A stretch of DNA of 64,000 nt from assembly GCF_029227915.1 (NCBI RefSeq), contig NC_079885.1, positions 1,488,001-1,552,000 of the forward strand. The letters are read 5' to 3'. Made by a program: the position numbers and the translations under genes. Below the pieces are notes generated by a model. The model ran no database searches, was not told the DNA's origin, and saw only the letters and a list, made by a program, of their open reading frames with translations. The stretch comes from Hydractinia symbiolongicarpus. Taxonomy: Eukaryota > Cnidaria > Hydrozoa > Anthoathecata > Hydractiniidae. The first letter of the stretch is position 1; every line of letters begins with the position of its first letter. Below are positions 1 to 12,408 of this stretch, piece after piece.

Positions 1-2961
1 CGATTTCCCGTAAATCCTGGACTCGGCCCGTATAGTCAAAAGTATATTAAGAAAGTACCCAGGGTGTAAACTCATTTCCCGAACGATTTTTTAAATTATT
101 ATTTCACCACTAAAGCCCATGAGACTTGTAGTTTTTAAAAATATTTTCATTTTTGATGAGACGCTGAATAAAAGAAGTTTAATCGCCGGCACACGAAAAC
201 CCGCCATTTCCCGTAAACCTCAGACTCGGCCCGCATAGTCAAAAGTATACAAAGAAAGTACCCATGGAGTAAACTCATTTCCCGAACGATTTTTTAAATT
301 ATTTTTTCAGCACTATAACGCATGAGACTTGTAGTTTTTAAAAATGTTTTCATTTTTGATGAGACGGTGAATAAAAGAAGTTTAATCGCCGGCAAACGAA
401 AACCTGCGATTTCCCGTAAATCCTGGACTCGGCCCGTATAGTCAAAAGTATACAAAGAAAGTACCCAGGGAGTACACTCATTTCCCAAACGATTTTTTAA
501 ATTATTATTTCACCACTAAAACGCATGAGACTTGTAGTTTTCAAGAATGTTTTCATTTTTGATGAGACGCTGAATAAAAGCAGTTTCATCGCCGGCAAAC
601 GAAAACCTGCGATTTCCCGTAAATCCCGGACTCGGCCCGTATAGTCAAAAGTATACAAAGAAAGTACCCAGGGAGTAAACTCATTTCCAGAAAGATTTTT
701 TAAATTATTTTTTCACCACTAAAACGCATAAGACTTGTAGTTTTTAAAAATGTTTTCATTTTTGATGAGACGCTGATAAAAAGAAAACCCGCGATTTCCC
801 GTAAATCCCGGCTTGGCCCGTATAGTCAAAAGTATACAAAGAAAGTACCCACGAAGTAAACTCATTTCCCGAACGATTTTTTAAATTACTTTTTCACCAC
901 TAAAACGCATGAGACTTGTAGTTTTTAAAAATGTTTTCATTTTCGATGAGACGCTGAATAAAAGAAGTTTAATCGCCGGCAAACGAAAACCTGCGATTTC
1001 TTGTAAATCCTGGACTCGGCCCGTATAGTCAAAAGTATACAAAGAAAGTACCCAGGGTGTAAACTCATTTCCCAAACGATTTTTTAAATTATTATTTCAC
1101 CACTAAAACGCATGAGACTTGTAGTTTTTAAAAATGTTTTCATTTTTGATGAGACGCTGAATAAAAGAAGTTTAATCGCCGGCAAACGAAAACCCGCCAT
1201 TTCCCGTAAACCCTGGACTCGGTCCGTATAATCAAAAGTATACAAAGAAAGTACCCAGGGAGTAAACTCATTTCCCGAACGATTTTTTAAATTATTTTTT
1301 CAGCACTAAAACGCATGAGACTTGTAGTTTTTAAAAATGTTTTCATTTTTGATGAGACGGTGAATAAAGGAAGTTTAATCGCCGGCAAACGAAAACCTGC
1401 GATTTCCCGTAAATCCTGGACTCGTCCCGTATAGTCAAAAGTATACAGAGAAAGTACCCAGGGAGTAAACTCATTTCCCAAACGATTTTTTAAATTATTA
1501 TTTCACCACTAAAACGCACGAGACTTGTAGTTTTCAAGAATGTTTTCATTTTTGATGAGACGCTGAATAAAAGCAGTTTAATCGTCGGCAAACGAAAACC
1601 CGCGATTTCCTGTAAATCCCGGACTCGGCCCGTATAGTCAAAAGTATACAAAGAAAGTACCCAGGGAGTAAACTCATTTCCAGAACGATTTTTTAAATTA
1701 TTTTTTCACCACTAAAACGCATAAGACTTGTAGTTTTTAAAAATGTTTTCATTTTTGATGAGACGCTGAATAAAAGAAGTTTAATCGCCGGTAAACGAAA
1801 ACCTGCGATTTCCCGTAAATCCTGGACTCGGCCCGTATAGTCAAAAGTATACAAAGAAAGTACCAAGGGTGTAAACTCATTTCCCAAACGATTTTTTAAA
1901 TTATTATTTCACCACTAAAACGCATGAGACTTGTAGTTTTCAAGAATGTTTTCATTTTTGATGAGACGCTGAATAAAAGCAGGTTAATCGACGGCAAACG
2001 AAAACCTGCGATTTCCCGTAAATCCCGGACTCGGCCCGTATAGTCAAAAGTATAAAAAGAAAGTACCCAGGGAGTAAACTCATTTCCCGAACGATTTTTT
2101 AAATTTTTTTTTCACCACTAAAACGCATGAGACTTGTAGTTTTCAAAAATGTTTTCATTTTTGATGAGACGCTTAATGAAAGAGGTTTAATCGCCGGAAA
2201 ACGAAAACCCGCGATTTCCCGTAAATCCCGGGCTTGGCCCGTATAGTCGAATGTATACAAAGAAAGTACCCTGTGAGTAAACTCATTTCCAGAACGATTT
2301 TTTAAATTATTTTTTCACCACTAAAACGCATAAGACTTGTAGTTTTTAAAAATATTTTCATTTTTGATGAGACGCTGAATAAAAGAAGTTTAATCGCCGG
2401 GAAACGAAAACCCGGGATTTCCCGTAAATCCCGGGCTTGGCCCGTATAGTCAAAAGTATAAAAAGAAAGTACCCAAGAGTAAACTGATTTCCCGAACGAT
2501 TTTTTATATTATTTTTTACCACTAAACGCATGAGACTTGTAGTTTTCAAAAATATTTTCATATTTGATTGGACGCTGAATAAAAGAAGTTTAATCGCCGG
2601 CAAACAAAAATCCGCGATTTCCCGTAAATCCCGGACTCGGCCCGTATAGTCAAAAGTATACAAAGAAAGTACCCAGGGAGTAAACTCATTTCCCGAACGA
2701 TCTTTCAAATTTATTTTTTCACCACTAAAACGCATGAGACTTGTAGTTTTTAAAAATGTTTTCATTTTTGATGAGACGCTTAATGAAAGAGGTTTAATCG
2801 CCGGCAAACGAAATCCCGCGTTTTCCCGTAAATCCGGGGCTTGGCCCGTATAGTCGAATGTATACAAAGAAAGTACCCTGTGAGTAAACTCATTTCCAGA
2901 ACGATTTTTTAAATTATTTTTTCACCACTAAAACGCATAAGACTTGTAGTTTTTAAAAATG
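1..2961. repeat. Left mosaic segment of satellite subtypes
   Basis: About 14-15 monomers of mixed subtypes. A 5-monomer shift of 993 bp relates about 287-760 to 1,280-1,753; the GAGACGGTGAAT variant at 361 recurs at 1,354. A 2,028-bp shift (10 monomers) relates about 881-1,690 to 2,909-3,718. A 2,209-bp shift relates about 2,100-2,860 to 4,309-5,070. The segment therefore shares recent ancestry with the 8.4-kb block to its right but is not a full copy of it. No gene or non-satellite sequence is visible. Confidence 0.8.
771..800. repeat. Monomer junction with short (~21 bp) deletion, variant form
   Basis: Here GCTGATAAAAAGAAAACCC replaces the usual GCTGAATAAAAGAAGTTTAATCG... stretch. The segment AGTTTAATCGCCGGCAAACG is missing, with an extra local rearrangement in the A-rich part. 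It removes one arm of the AATCGC/GCGATT inverted repeat and the GCCGGC site. Confidence 0.85.
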
Positions 2962-3990
2962 TTTTCATTTTCGATGAGACGCTGAATAAAAGAAGTTTAA
3001 TCACCGGCAAACGAAAACCTGCGATTTCCCGTAAATCCTGGACTCGGCCCGTATAGTCAAAAGTATACAAAGAAAGTACCCAGGGTGTAAACTCATTTCC
3101 CAAACGATTTTTTAAATTATTATTTCACCACTAAAACGCATGAGACTTGTAGTTTTTAAAAATGTTTTCATTTTTGATGAGACGCTGAATAAAAGAAGTT
3201 TAATCGCCGGCAAACAAAAACCCGCCATTTCCCGTAAACCCTGGACTCGGCCCGTATAATCAAAAGTATACAAAGAAAGTACCCAGGGAGTAAACTCATT
3301 TCCCGAACGATTTTTTAAATTATTTTTTCAGCACTAAAACGCATGAGACTTGTAGTTTTTAAAAATGTTTTCATTTTTGATGAGACGGTGAATAAAAGAA
3401 GTTTATTCGCCGGCAAACGAAAACCTGCGATTTCCCGTAAATCCTGGACTCGGCCTGTATAGTCAAAAGTATACAGAGAAAGTACCCAGGGAGTAAACTC
3501 ATTTCCCAAACGATTTTTTAAATTATTATTTCACCACTAAAACGCATGAGACTTGTAGTTTTCAAGAATGTTTTCATTTTTGATGAGACGCTGAATAAAA
3601 GCAGTTTAATCGCCGGCAAACGAAAGCCTGCGATTTCCTGTAAATCCCGGACTCGGCCCGTATAGTCAAAAGTATACAAAGAAAGTACCCAGGGAGTAAA
3701 CTCATTTCCCGAACGATTTTTTAAATTTTATTTTCACCACTAAAACGCATGAGACTTGTAGTTTTCAAAAATGTTTTCATTTTTGATGAGACGCTGAATA
3801 AAAGCAGTTTAATCGCCGGCAAACGAAAACCTGCGATTTCCTGTAAATCCCGGACTCGGCCCGTATAGTCAAAAGTATACAAAGAAAGTACCCAGGGAGT
3901 AAACTCATTTCCCGAACGATTTTTTAAATTTTTTTTTCACCACTAAAACGCATGAGACTTGTAGTTTTTAAAAATGTTTTCATTTTTGAT

Positions 3991-4020
3991 GAGACGCTCA
4001 ATAAAAGAAAACCCGCGATT
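3991..4020. repeat. Monomer junction with ~21-bp deletion
   Basis: GCTCAATAAAAG is joined directly to AAAACCCGCG, skipping about 21 bp that normally include GTTTAATCGCCGGCAAACG. The ends share A-rich microhomology. The same event is seen 8,388 bp downstream at about 12,379-12,408. Confidence 0.88.
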
Positions 4021-7000
4021 TCCCGTAAATCCCGGCTTGGCCCGTATAGTCAAAAGTATACAAAGAAAGTACCCAGGGAGTAAACTCAGTTCCCGAACGA
4101 TTTTTTAAATTATTATTTCACCACTAAAACGCATGAGACTTGTAGTTTTCAAGAATGTTTTCATTTTTGATGAGACGCTGAATAAAAGCAGTTTAATCGC
4201 CGGCAAACGAAAACGTGCGATTTTCCGTAAATCCCGGACTCGGCCCGTATAGTCAAAAGTATACAAAGAAAGTACCCAGGGAGTAAACTCATTTCCTGAA
4301 CGATTTTTTAAATTTTTTTTTCACCACTAAAACGCATGAGACTTGTAGTTTTCAAAAATGTTTTCATTTTTGATGAGACGCTTAATGAAAGAGGTTTAAT
4401 CGCCGGAAAACGAAAACCCGCTATTTCCCGTAAATCCCGGGCTTGGCCCGTATAGTCGAATGTATACAAAGAAAGTACCCTGTGAGTAAACTCATTTCCA
4501 GAACGATTTTTTAAATTATTTTTTCACCACTAAAACGCATAAGACTTGTAGTTTTTAAAAATATTTTCATTTTTGATGAGACGCTAAATAAAAGAAGTTT
4601 AATCGCCGGGAAACGAAAACCCGCGATTTCCCGTAAATCCCGGGCTTGGCCCGTATAGTCAAAAGTATAAAAAGAAAGTACCCAAGGAGTAAACTCATTT
4701 CCCGAACGATTTTTTATATTATTTTTTTACCACTAAACGCATGAGACTTGTAGTTTTCAAAGATATTTTCATATTTGATTGGACGCTGAATAAAAGAAGT
4801 TTAATCGCCGGCAAACGAAAATCCGCGATTTCCCGTAAATCCCGGACTCGGCCCGTATAGTCAAAAGTATACAAAGAAAGTACCCAGGGAGTAAACTCAT
4901 TTCCGGAAAGATCTTTTAAATTTATTTTTTCACCACTAAAACGCATGAGACTTGTAGATTTCAAAAATGTTTTCATTTTTGATGAGACGCTTAATGAAAG
5001 AGGTTTAATCGCCGGCAAACGAAATCCTGCGTTTTCCCGTAAATCCGGGGCTTGGCCCGTACAGTCGAATGTATACAAAGAAAGTACCCTGTGAGTAAAC
5101 TCATTTCCACAACGATTTTTTAAATTATTTTTTCACCACTAAAACGCATAAGACTTGTAGTTTTTAAAAATGTTTTCATTTTTGATGAGACGCTGAATAA
5201 AAGAAGTTTAATCGCCGGGAAACGAAAACCCGCGATTTCCCGTAAATCCCGGCTTGGCCCGTATAGTCAAAAGTATACAAAGAATGTACCCAGGGAGTAA
5301 ACTCATTTCCCGAACGAGTTTTTAAATTATTTTTTCACCACTAAAACGCATAAGACTTGTAGTTTTAAAAATGTTTTCATTTTTGATGAGACGCTGAATA
5401 AAAGAAGTTTAATCGCCGGCAAACGAAAACCCGCGATTTCCCGTAAATCCCGGCTTGGCCCGTATAGTCAAAAGTATACAAAGAAAGTACCCTGTGAGTA
5501 AACTCATTTCCAGAACGATTTTTTAAATTATTTTTTCACCACTAAAACGCATAAGACTTGTAGTTTTTAAAAATATTTTCATTTTTGATGAGACGCGAAA
5601 TAAAAAAAGTTTAATCGCCGGGAAACGAAAACCCGCGATTTCCCGTAAATCCCGGGCTTGGCCCGTATAGTCAAAAGTATAAAAAGAAAGTACCCAAGGA
5701 GTAAACTCATTTCCCGAACGATTTTTTATATTATTTTTTTACCACTAAACGCATGAGACTTGTAGTTTTCAAAAATATTTTCATATTTGATTGGACGCTG
5801 AATAAAAGAAGTTTAATCGCCGGGAAACGAAAATCCGCGATTTCCCGTAAATCCCGGACTCGGCCCGTATAGTCAAAAGTATACAAAGAAAGTACCCAGG
5901 GAGTAAACTCATTTCCCTAACGATCTTTTAAATTTATTTTTTCACCACTAAAACGCATGAGACTTGTAGATTTCAGAAATGTTTTCATTTTTGATGAGAC
6001 GCTTAATGAAAGAGGTTTAATCGCCGGCAAACGAAATCCCGCGTTTTCCCGTAAATCCGGGGCTTGGCCCGTATAGTCGAATGTATACAAAGAAAGTACC
6101 CTGTGAGTAAACTCATTTCCAGAACGATTTTTTAAATTATTTTTTCACCACTAAAACGCATAAGACTTGTAGTTTTTAAAAATGTTTTCATTTTTGATGA
6201 GACGCTGAATAAAAGAAGTTTAATCGCCGGCAAACGAAAACCCGCGATTTCCCGTAAATCCCGGCTTGGCCCGTATAGTCAAAAGTATACAAAGAATGTA
6301 CCCAGGGAGTAAACTCATTTCCCGAACGTTTTTTTAAATTATTTTTTCACCACTAAAACGCATAAGACTTGTAGTTTTTAAAAATGTTTTCATTTTTGAT
6401 GAGACGCTGAATAAAAGAAGTTTAATCGCCGGCAAACGAAAACCCGCGATTTCCCGTAAATCCCGGCTTGGCCCGTATAGTCAAAAGTATACAAAGAAAG
6501 TATCCAGGGAATAAGCTCATTTCCCGAACGATTTTTTAAATTATTTTTTCACCACTAAAACGCATGAGACTTGTAGTTTTTAAAAATGTTTTCATTTTTG
6601 CTGAGACGCTGAATAAAAGAAGTTTAATCGCCGGCAAACGAAAACCCGCGACTTCCCGTAAATCCCGGACTCGGCCCGTATAGTTAAAAGTATACAAAGA
6701 AAGTACCCAGGGAGTAAACTCATTTCCCGAACGATTTTTTAAATTATATTTTCACCACTAAAACGCATGAGACTTGTAGTTTTCAAAAATGTTTTCATTT
6801 TTGATGAGACGCTGAATGAAAGAAGTTTAATCGCCGGCAAACGAAAACCTGCGATTTCCCGTAAATCCCGGACTCGGCCCGTATAGTCTAAAGTATAATA
6901 AGAAAGGACCCAGGGTGTAAACTCATTTCCCGAACGATTTTTTAAATTATTATTTCACCACTAAAGCCCATGAGACTTGTAGTTTTTAAAAATGTTTTCT

Positions 7001-8067
7001 TTCATGATGAGACGCTGAATAAAAGAAGTTTAATCGCCGGCAAACGAAAACCCGCCATTTCCCGTAAACCCTGGACTCGGCCCGTATAATCAAAAGTATA
7101 CAAAAAAAGTACCCAGGGAGCAAACTCATTTCCCGAACGATTTTTTAAATTATTTTTTCACCACTAAAACGCGGGACACTTGTAGTTTTTAAAAATGTTT
7201 TCATTTTTGATGAGACGCTGAATAAAAGAAGTTTAATCGCCGGCAAACGAAACCCGCCATTTCCCGTAAATCCCGGCTTGGCCCGTATAGTCAAAAGTAT
7301 ACAAAGAAAGTATCCAGGGAATAAGCTCATTTCCCGAACGATTTTTTAAATTATTTTTTCACCACTAAAACGCATGAGACTTGTAGTTTTTAAAAATGTT
7401 TTCATTTTTGCTGAGACGCTGAATAAAAGAAGTTTAATCGCCGGCAAACGAAAACCCGCGACTTCCCGTAAATCCCGGACTCGGCCCGTATAGTCAAAAG
7501 TATACAAAGAAAGTACCCAGGGAGTAAACTCATTTCCCGAACGATTTTTTAAATTATATTTTCACCACTTAAACGCATGAGACTTGTAGTTTTCAAAAAT
7601 GTTTTCATTTTTGATGAGACGCTGAATGAAAGAAGTTTAATCGCCGGCAAACGAAAACCTGCGATTTCCCGTAAATCCCGGACTCGGCCCGTATAGTCTA
7701 AAGTATAATAAGAAAGTACCCAGGGTGTAAACTCATTTCCCGAACGATTTTTTAAATTATTATTTCACTACTAAAGCCCATGAGACTTGTAGTTTTTAAA
7801 AATGTTTTCATTCTTGATGAGACGCTGAATAAAAGAAGTTTAATCGCCGGCTAACGAAAACCCGCCATTTCCCGTAAACCCTGGACTCGGCCCGTATAAT
7901 CAAAAGTATACAAAGAAAGTACCCAGGGAGTAAACTCATTTCGCGAACGATTTTTTAAATTATTTTTTCACCACTAAAACGCATGACACTTGTAGTTTTC
8001 AAAAATGTTTTCATTTTTGATGAGACGCTGAATAAAAGACGTTTAATCGCCGGCAAACGAAAACCCG

Positions 8068-8200
8068 CCATTTCCCGTAAATTCCAGACTCGGCCCGCAT
8101 AGTCAAAAGTATACAAAGAAAGTACCCAAGGAGTAATCTCATTTCCCGAACGATTTCTTAAATTATTTTTTCAGCACTAAAACGCCGGGGCTTGGCCCGT
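8068..8200. repeat. Truncated monomer with ~101-bp internal deletion (copy 1)
   Basis: The monomer starting at 8,068 runs normally to AAAACGC at 8,185, then continues directly as CGGGGCTTGG, which belongs about 16 bp into the next unit. About 101 bp are missing, covering the TTTTTAAAAA palindrome, the T-rich tail and the monomer boundary. The junction shares at most a few C/G bases, so it looks like end-joining or slippage and not an in-register exchange. It is the largest departure from the 203-bp period in the window. Confidence 0.9.
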
Positions 8201-11200
8201 ATAGTAGAATGTATACAAAGAAAGTACCCTGTGAGTAAACTCATTTCCAGAACGGTTTTTTAAATTTTTTTTTCACCACTAAAACGCATAAGACTTGTAG
8301 TTTTTTAAAATGTTTTCATTTTTGATGAGACGCTGAATTAAAGAAGTTTAATCGCCGGCAAACGAAAACCCGCGATTTCCCGTAAATCCCGGCTTGGCCC
8401 GTATAGTCAAAAGTATACAAAAAAAGTACCCAGGGAGTAAAATCATTTCCCGAACGATTTTTTATATTATTTTTTTACCACTAAACGCATGAGACCTGTA
8501 GTTTTCAAAAAAATTTTCATATTTGATGGGACGCTGAATAAAAGAAGTTTAATCGCCGGCAAACGAAAATCCGCGATTTCCCGTAAATCCCGGACTCGGC
8601 CCGTATAGTCAAAAGTATACAAAGAAAGTACCCAGGGAGTAAACTCATTTCCCGAACGATTTTTTAAATTTATTTTTTCACCACTAAAACGCATGAGACT
8701 TGTAGTTTTCAAAAATGTTTTCATTTTTGATGAGACGCTTAATGAAAGGGATTTAATCGCCGGCAAACGAAATCCCGCGTTTTCCCGTAAGTCCGGGGCT
8801 TGGCCTGTATAGTCGAATGTATACAAAGAAAGTACCCTGTGAGTAAACTCATTTCCAGAACGATTTTTTAAATTATTTTTTCACCACTAAAACGCATAAG
8901 ACTTGTAGTTTTTAAAAATGTTTTCATTTTTGATGAGACGCTGAATAAAAGAAGTTTAATCGCCGCCAAACGAAAACCCGCGATTTCCCGTAAATCCCGG
9001 CTTGGCCCGTATAGTCAAAAGTATACAAAGAAAGTACCCAGGGAGTAAACTCAATTCCCGAACGATTTTTTAAATTATTTTTTCACCACAAAAACGCATA
9101 AGACTTGTAGTTTTTAAAAATGTTTTCATTTTTGCTGAGACGCTGAATAAAAGAAGTTTAATCGCCGGCAAACGAAAACCCGCGACTTCCCGTAAATCCC
9201 GGACTCGGCCCGTATAGTCAAAAGTATACAAAGAAAGTACCCAGGGTGTAAACTCATTTCCCGAACGATTTTTTAAATTATTATTTCACCACTAAAGTCC
9301 ATGAGACTTGTAGTTTTTAAAAATGTTTTCATTTTTGATGAGACGCAGAATAAAAGAAGTTTAATCGCCGGCAAACGAAAACCCGCCATTTCCCGTAAAC
9401 CCTGGACTCGGCCCGTATAATCAAAAGTATACAAAGAAAGTACCCAGGGAGTAAACTCATTTCCCGAACGATTTTTTATATTATTTTTTTACCACTAAAC
9501 GCATGAGACTTGTAGTTTTCAAAAATATTTTCATATTTGATTAGACGCTGAATAAAAGAAGTTTAATCGCCGGGAAACGAAAACCCGCGATTTCCCGTAA
9601 ATCCCGGGCTTGGCCCGTATAGTCAAAAGTATAAAAAGAAAGTACCCAAGGAGTAAACTCATTTCCCGAACGATTTTTTATATTATTTTTTTACCACTAA
9701 ACGCATGAGACTTGTAGTTTTCAAAAATATTTTCATATTTGATTGGACGCTGAATAAAAGAAGTTTAATCGCCGGCAAACGAAAATCCGCGATTTCCCGT
9801 AAATCCCGGACTCGGCCCGTATAGTCAAAAGTATACAAAGAAAGTACCCAGGGAGTAAACTCATTTCCCGAACGATCTTCTAAATTTATTTTTTCACCAC
9901 TAAAACGCATGAGACTTGTAGATTTCAAAAATGTTTTCATTTTTGATGAGACGCTGAATAAAAGAGGTTTAATCGCCGGCAAACGAAATCCCGCGATTTC
10001 CCGTAAATCCCGGCTTGGCCCGTATAGTCAAAAGTATAAAAAGAAAGTACCCAAGGAGTAAACTCATTTCCCGAACGATTTTTTATATTATTTTTTTACC
10101 ACTAAACGCATGAGACCTGTAGTTTTCAAAAAATTTTTCATATTTGATGGGACGCTGAATAAAAGAAGTTTAATCGCCGGCAAACGAAAATCCGCGATTT
10201 CCCGTAAATCCCGGACTCGGCCCGTATAGTCAGAAGTATACAAAGAAAGTACCCAGGGAGTAAACTCATTTCCCGAACGATTTTTTAAATTTATTTTTTC
10301 ACCACTAAAACGCATGAGACTTGTAGTTTTCAAAAATGTTTTCATTTTTGATGAGACGCTTAATGAAAGGGATTTAATCGCCGGCAAACGAAATCCCGCG
10401 TTGTCCCGTAAGTCCGGGGCTTGGCCCGTATAGTCGAATGTATACAAAGAAAGTACCCTGTGAGTAAACTCATTTCCAGAACGATTTTTTAAATTATTTT
10501 TTCACCACTAAAACGCGTAAGACTTGTAGTTTTTAAAAATGTTTTCATTTTTGATGAGACGCTGAATAAAAGAAGTTTAATCGCCGCCAAACGAAAACCC
10601 GCGATTACCCGTAAATCCCGGCTTGGCCCGTATAGTCAAAAGTATACAAAGAAAGTACCCAGGGAGTAAACTCATTTCCCGAACGATTTTTTAAATTATT
10701 TTTCACCACTAAAACGCATGACACTTGCAGTTTTCAAAAATGTTTTCATTTTTGATGAGACGCTGAATGAAAGAAGTTTAATCGCCGGCAAACGAAATCC
10801 CGCGTTTTCCCGTAAATCCGGGGCTTGGCCCGTATAGTCGAATGTATACAAAGAAAGTACCCTGTGAGTAAACTCATTTCCAGAACGATTTTTTAAATTA
10901 TTTTTTCACCACTAAAACGCATAAGACTTGTAGTTTTTAAAAATGTTTTTATTTTTGATGAGACGCTGAATAAAAGAAGTTTAATCGCCGGCAAACGAAA
11001 ACCCGCGATTTCCCGTAAATCCCGGCTTGGCCTGTATAGTCAAAAGTATACAAAGAATGTACCCAGGGAGTAAACTCATTTCCCGAACGATTTTTTAAAT
11101 TATTTTTTCACCACTAAAACGCATAAGACTTGTAGTTTTTAAAAATGTTTTCATTTTTGATGAGACGCTGAATAAAAGAAGTTTAATCGCCGGCAAACGA

Positions 11201-12378
11201 AAACCCGCGATTTCCCGTAAATCCCGGCTTGGCCCGTATAGTCAAAAGTATACAAAGAAAGTACCCTGTGAGTAAATTCATTTCCAGAACGATTTTTTAA
11301 ATTATTTTTTCACCACTAAAACGCATAAGACTTGTAGTTTTTAAAAATATTTTCATTTTCGATGAGACGCTGAATAAAAGAAGTTTAATCACCGGCAAAC
11401 GAAAACCTGCGATTTCCCGTAAATCCTGGACTCGGCCCGTATAGTCAAAAGTATACAAAGAAAGTACCCAGGGTGTAAACTCATTTCCCAAACGATTTTT
11501 TAAATTATTATTTCACCACTAAAACGCATGAGACTTGTAGTTTTTAAAAATGTTTTCATTTTTGATGAGACGCTGAATAAAAGAAGTTTAATCGCCGGCA
11601 AACAAAAACCCGCCATTTCCCGTAAACCCTGGACTCGGCCCGTATAATCAAAAGTATACAAAGAAAGTACCCAGGGAGTAAACTCATTTCCCGAACGATT
11701 TTTTAAATTATTTTTTCAGCACTAAAACGCATGAGACTTGTAGTTTTTAAAAATGTTTTCATTTTTGATGAGACGGTGAATAAAAGAAGTTTATTCGCCG
11801 GCAAACGAAAACCTGCGATTTCCCGTAAATCCTGGACTCGGCCTGTATAGTCAAAAGTATACAGAGAAAGTACCCAGGGAGTAAACTCATTTCCCAAACG
11901 ATTTTTTAAATTATTATTTCACCACTAAAACGCATGAGACTTGTAGTTTTCAAGAATGTTTTCATTTTTGATGAGACGCTGAATAAAAGCAGTTTAATCG
12001 CCGGCAAACGAAAGCCTGCGATTTCCTGTAAATCCCGGACTCGGCCCGTATAGTCAAAAGTATACAAAGAAAGTACCCAGGGAGTAAACTCATTTCCCGA
12101 ACGATTTTTTAAATTTTATTTTCACCACTAAAACGCATGAGACTTGTAGTTTTCAAAAATGTTTTCATTTTTGATGAGACGCTGAATAAAAGCAGTTTAA
12201 TCGCCGGCAAACGAAAACCTGCGATTTCCTGTAAATCCCGGACTCGGCCCGTATAGTCAAAAGTATACAAAGAAAGTACCCAGGGAGTAAACTCATTTCC
12301 CGAACGATTTTTTAAATTTTTTTTTCACCACTAAAACGCATGAGACTTGTAGTTTTTAAAAATGTTTTCATTTTTGAT

Positions 12379-12408
12379 GAGACGCTCAATAAAAGAAAAC
12401 CCGCGATT
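12379..12408. repeat. Monomer junction with ~21-bp deletion (copy 2 of 8.4-kb block)
   Basis: The duplicate of the deletion at about 4,005, including its private GCTCAATAAAAG change, carried by the 8,388-bp duplication. Confidence 0.88.

Larger units (their letters stand above)
2962..11349. repeat. 8,388-bp tandem duplication, copy 1 (~42 monomers)
   Basis: Each position matches the one 8,388 bp downstream, including rare private variants: GAACGAGTTTTT near 5,315, GAACGTTTTTTT near 6,330, AAAGGACCC near 6,905, CTTTCATGATG near 7,000, GGCTAACG near 7,850 and the truncated monomer at 8,185. The only difference I noticed inside the block is position 4,696 (C) against 13,084 (T). On the left the match decays in two steps: single differences at 2,890 and 2,961, then clear loss near 2,857. 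Within the block are subtype haplotypes CCGGGGCTTGG...GAATGTATAC...CCCTGTGAG and TTTATATTATTTTTTTACC...ATATTTGATTGG. Confidence 0.95.

Noticed and set aside
87-105. T6 and A/T runs as transcription terminators or as a TATA promoter (TTTAAATTATTATTTC, TATATTATTTTTTTACC)
   Set aside because: They recur in every monomer with no associated gene or GC-rich stem. Simple AT-richness of the satellite explains them.
2358-2867. Longest minus-strand open frame (169 residues) and similar frames of 61-121 residues throughout, for example 4719-5078, 8467-8826 and 23535-23900
   Set aside because: Each is the satellite monomer read on the minus strand, one to two and a half units long, recurring with the repeat. 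Frames break whenever a monomer has the normal 203-bp length. There is no domain, no promoter, and peptide similarity is only to the other monomers.
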